This document shows positions 57,452 through 57,762 of a stretch of 57,762 nucleotides of DNA, piece by piece. Positions within the stretch are counted from its first letter, which is position 1. The number at the start of each line of letters is the position of its first letter. The position numbers and the translations under genes were made by a program. The DNA is from an uncultured Methylobacillus sp. GTDB taxonomy: Bacteria; Pseudomonadota; Gammaproteobacteria; Burkholderiales; Methylophilaceae. The notes under the pieces are model-generated. The model was not told where the DNA came from and searched no databases. It saw only the letters and a program-made list of their open reading frames with translations. Location: positions 1-57,762 of the forward strand of contig CAMLDQ010000001.1 in NCBI GenBank assembly GCA_946478965.1, given 5' to 3'.

Positions 57452-57762
57452 ATGGCAGATATCATTCAGCAATTGGAGCAGGAAGAAATCGCCCGTCTGG
57501 GCAAGAATATTCCTGAGTTTGCACCGGGCGACACCGTGGTCGTCGGCGTAAATGTGGTGGAAGGGACCCGCAAGCGGGTACAGGCTTATGAGGGCGTCGT
57601 GATCGCCAAACGTAATCGTGGCCTGAATTCCTCTTTCATCGTTCGCAAGATTTCTTCCGGTGAAGGCGTGGAACGTACTTTCCAGACCTACTCCCCTCTG
57701 ATCGCCAGCATCGAAGTCAAGCGTCGCGGTGATGTGCGTCGTGCCAAGCTGTACTACCTGCG
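57452..57762 (+). CDS. rplS: 50S ribosomal protein L19 (cut by right edge)
   Basis: Large-subunit ribosomal protein. About 103 residues are visible, starting [16 protein letters not shown] and containing [18 protein letters not shown] and [12 protein letters not shown]. The usual full length is about 115-130, so 10-25 residues lie beyond the window. A strong AAAAGGAACTG ribosome site precedes the ATG, 13 nt after trmD. Confidence 0.97.
   Translation, partial: MADIIQQLEQEEIARLGKNIPEFAPGDTVVVGVNVVEGTRKRVQAYEGVVIAKRNRGLNSSFIVRKISSGEGVERTFQTYSPLIASIEVKRRGDVRRAKLYYL

Overview
The window reads as chromosomal DNA of a betaproteobacterium, most likely of the Nitrosomonadales/Gallionellaceae type (Sideroxydans- or Gallionella-like). 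This rests on gene order (lpxL-dapF-DUF484-xerC, smg-dprA-LysM | def-fmt-htpX-rsmB-DUF4390-ntrYX, kdsD-kdsC-lptCAB-rpoN-hpf-hprK-rapZ-PTS, ruvCAB-ybgC-tolQRAB-pal-cpoB-queE-queC, rpsP-rimM-trmD-rplS), on an SAH riboswitch before ahcY, and on HPr kinase in a Gram-negative setting. Genus is inference; no 16S gene is present. Coding density is very high, GC is fairly high, and I saw no rRNA, tRNA, CRISPR, IS element or prophage. No gene-free stretch exceeds 300 bases.

Layout. 1-3265 (minus): lipid A acyltransferase, diaminopimelate epimerase, DUF484 and the start-side of XerC, which runs off the left edge. 3342-8268 (plus): methionine/SAM cycle (metK, ahcY with its riboswitch, metF) with an HD-GYP protein wedged between metK and ahcY. 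8369-11098 (minus): smg, dprA, LysM protein. 11182-18793 (plus): def, fmt, htpX, rsmB, DUF4390, and an NtrYX pair whose regulator has a degenerate ATPase. 18801-20853 (minus): a TctDE/QseBC-like two-component pair, divergent from a small Lys/Ala-rich secreted protein (20987). 21294-24454 (minus): xthA, oligopeptidase A, DUF4870. 24473-34228 (minus): a long regulatory and envelope block made of KDO synthesis, LPS transport, sigma-54, hibernation factor, HPr kinase, RapZ and a permease-less PTS (EIIA-Man, HPr, EI).

34323-37291 (plus): Kef-type antiporter and ThiO. 37300-40529 (minus): the most accessory-looking part, a TPR-sulfotransferase gene with an AT-rich middle followed by a SEC-C/TPR/TylF-like methyltransferase gene. 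40646-41890 (minus): a highly biased porin gene with its own promoter, leader hairpin and terminator. 42177-57762 is mostly plus: YjbQ, TrhP, a minus-strand CBS protein, an EamA transporter, yebC, ruvC (no ATG/GTG/TTG start in the proper place), ruvA, a PerM/AI-2E family protein, ruvB, the full Tol-Pal operon, queE/queC, and the ribosomal operon rpsP-rimM-trmD-rplS, cut at the right edge.

Most genes are conserved housekeeping genes. The items most worth a second look are the ruvC start, the sulfotransferase/methyltransferase pair with mosaic composition, the ATPase-dead NtrX, the c-di-GMP protein inside the SAM cycle island, and several small regulatory structures (rpsP promoter palindrome, porin leader hairpin, tandem repeats in front of the two-component pair).
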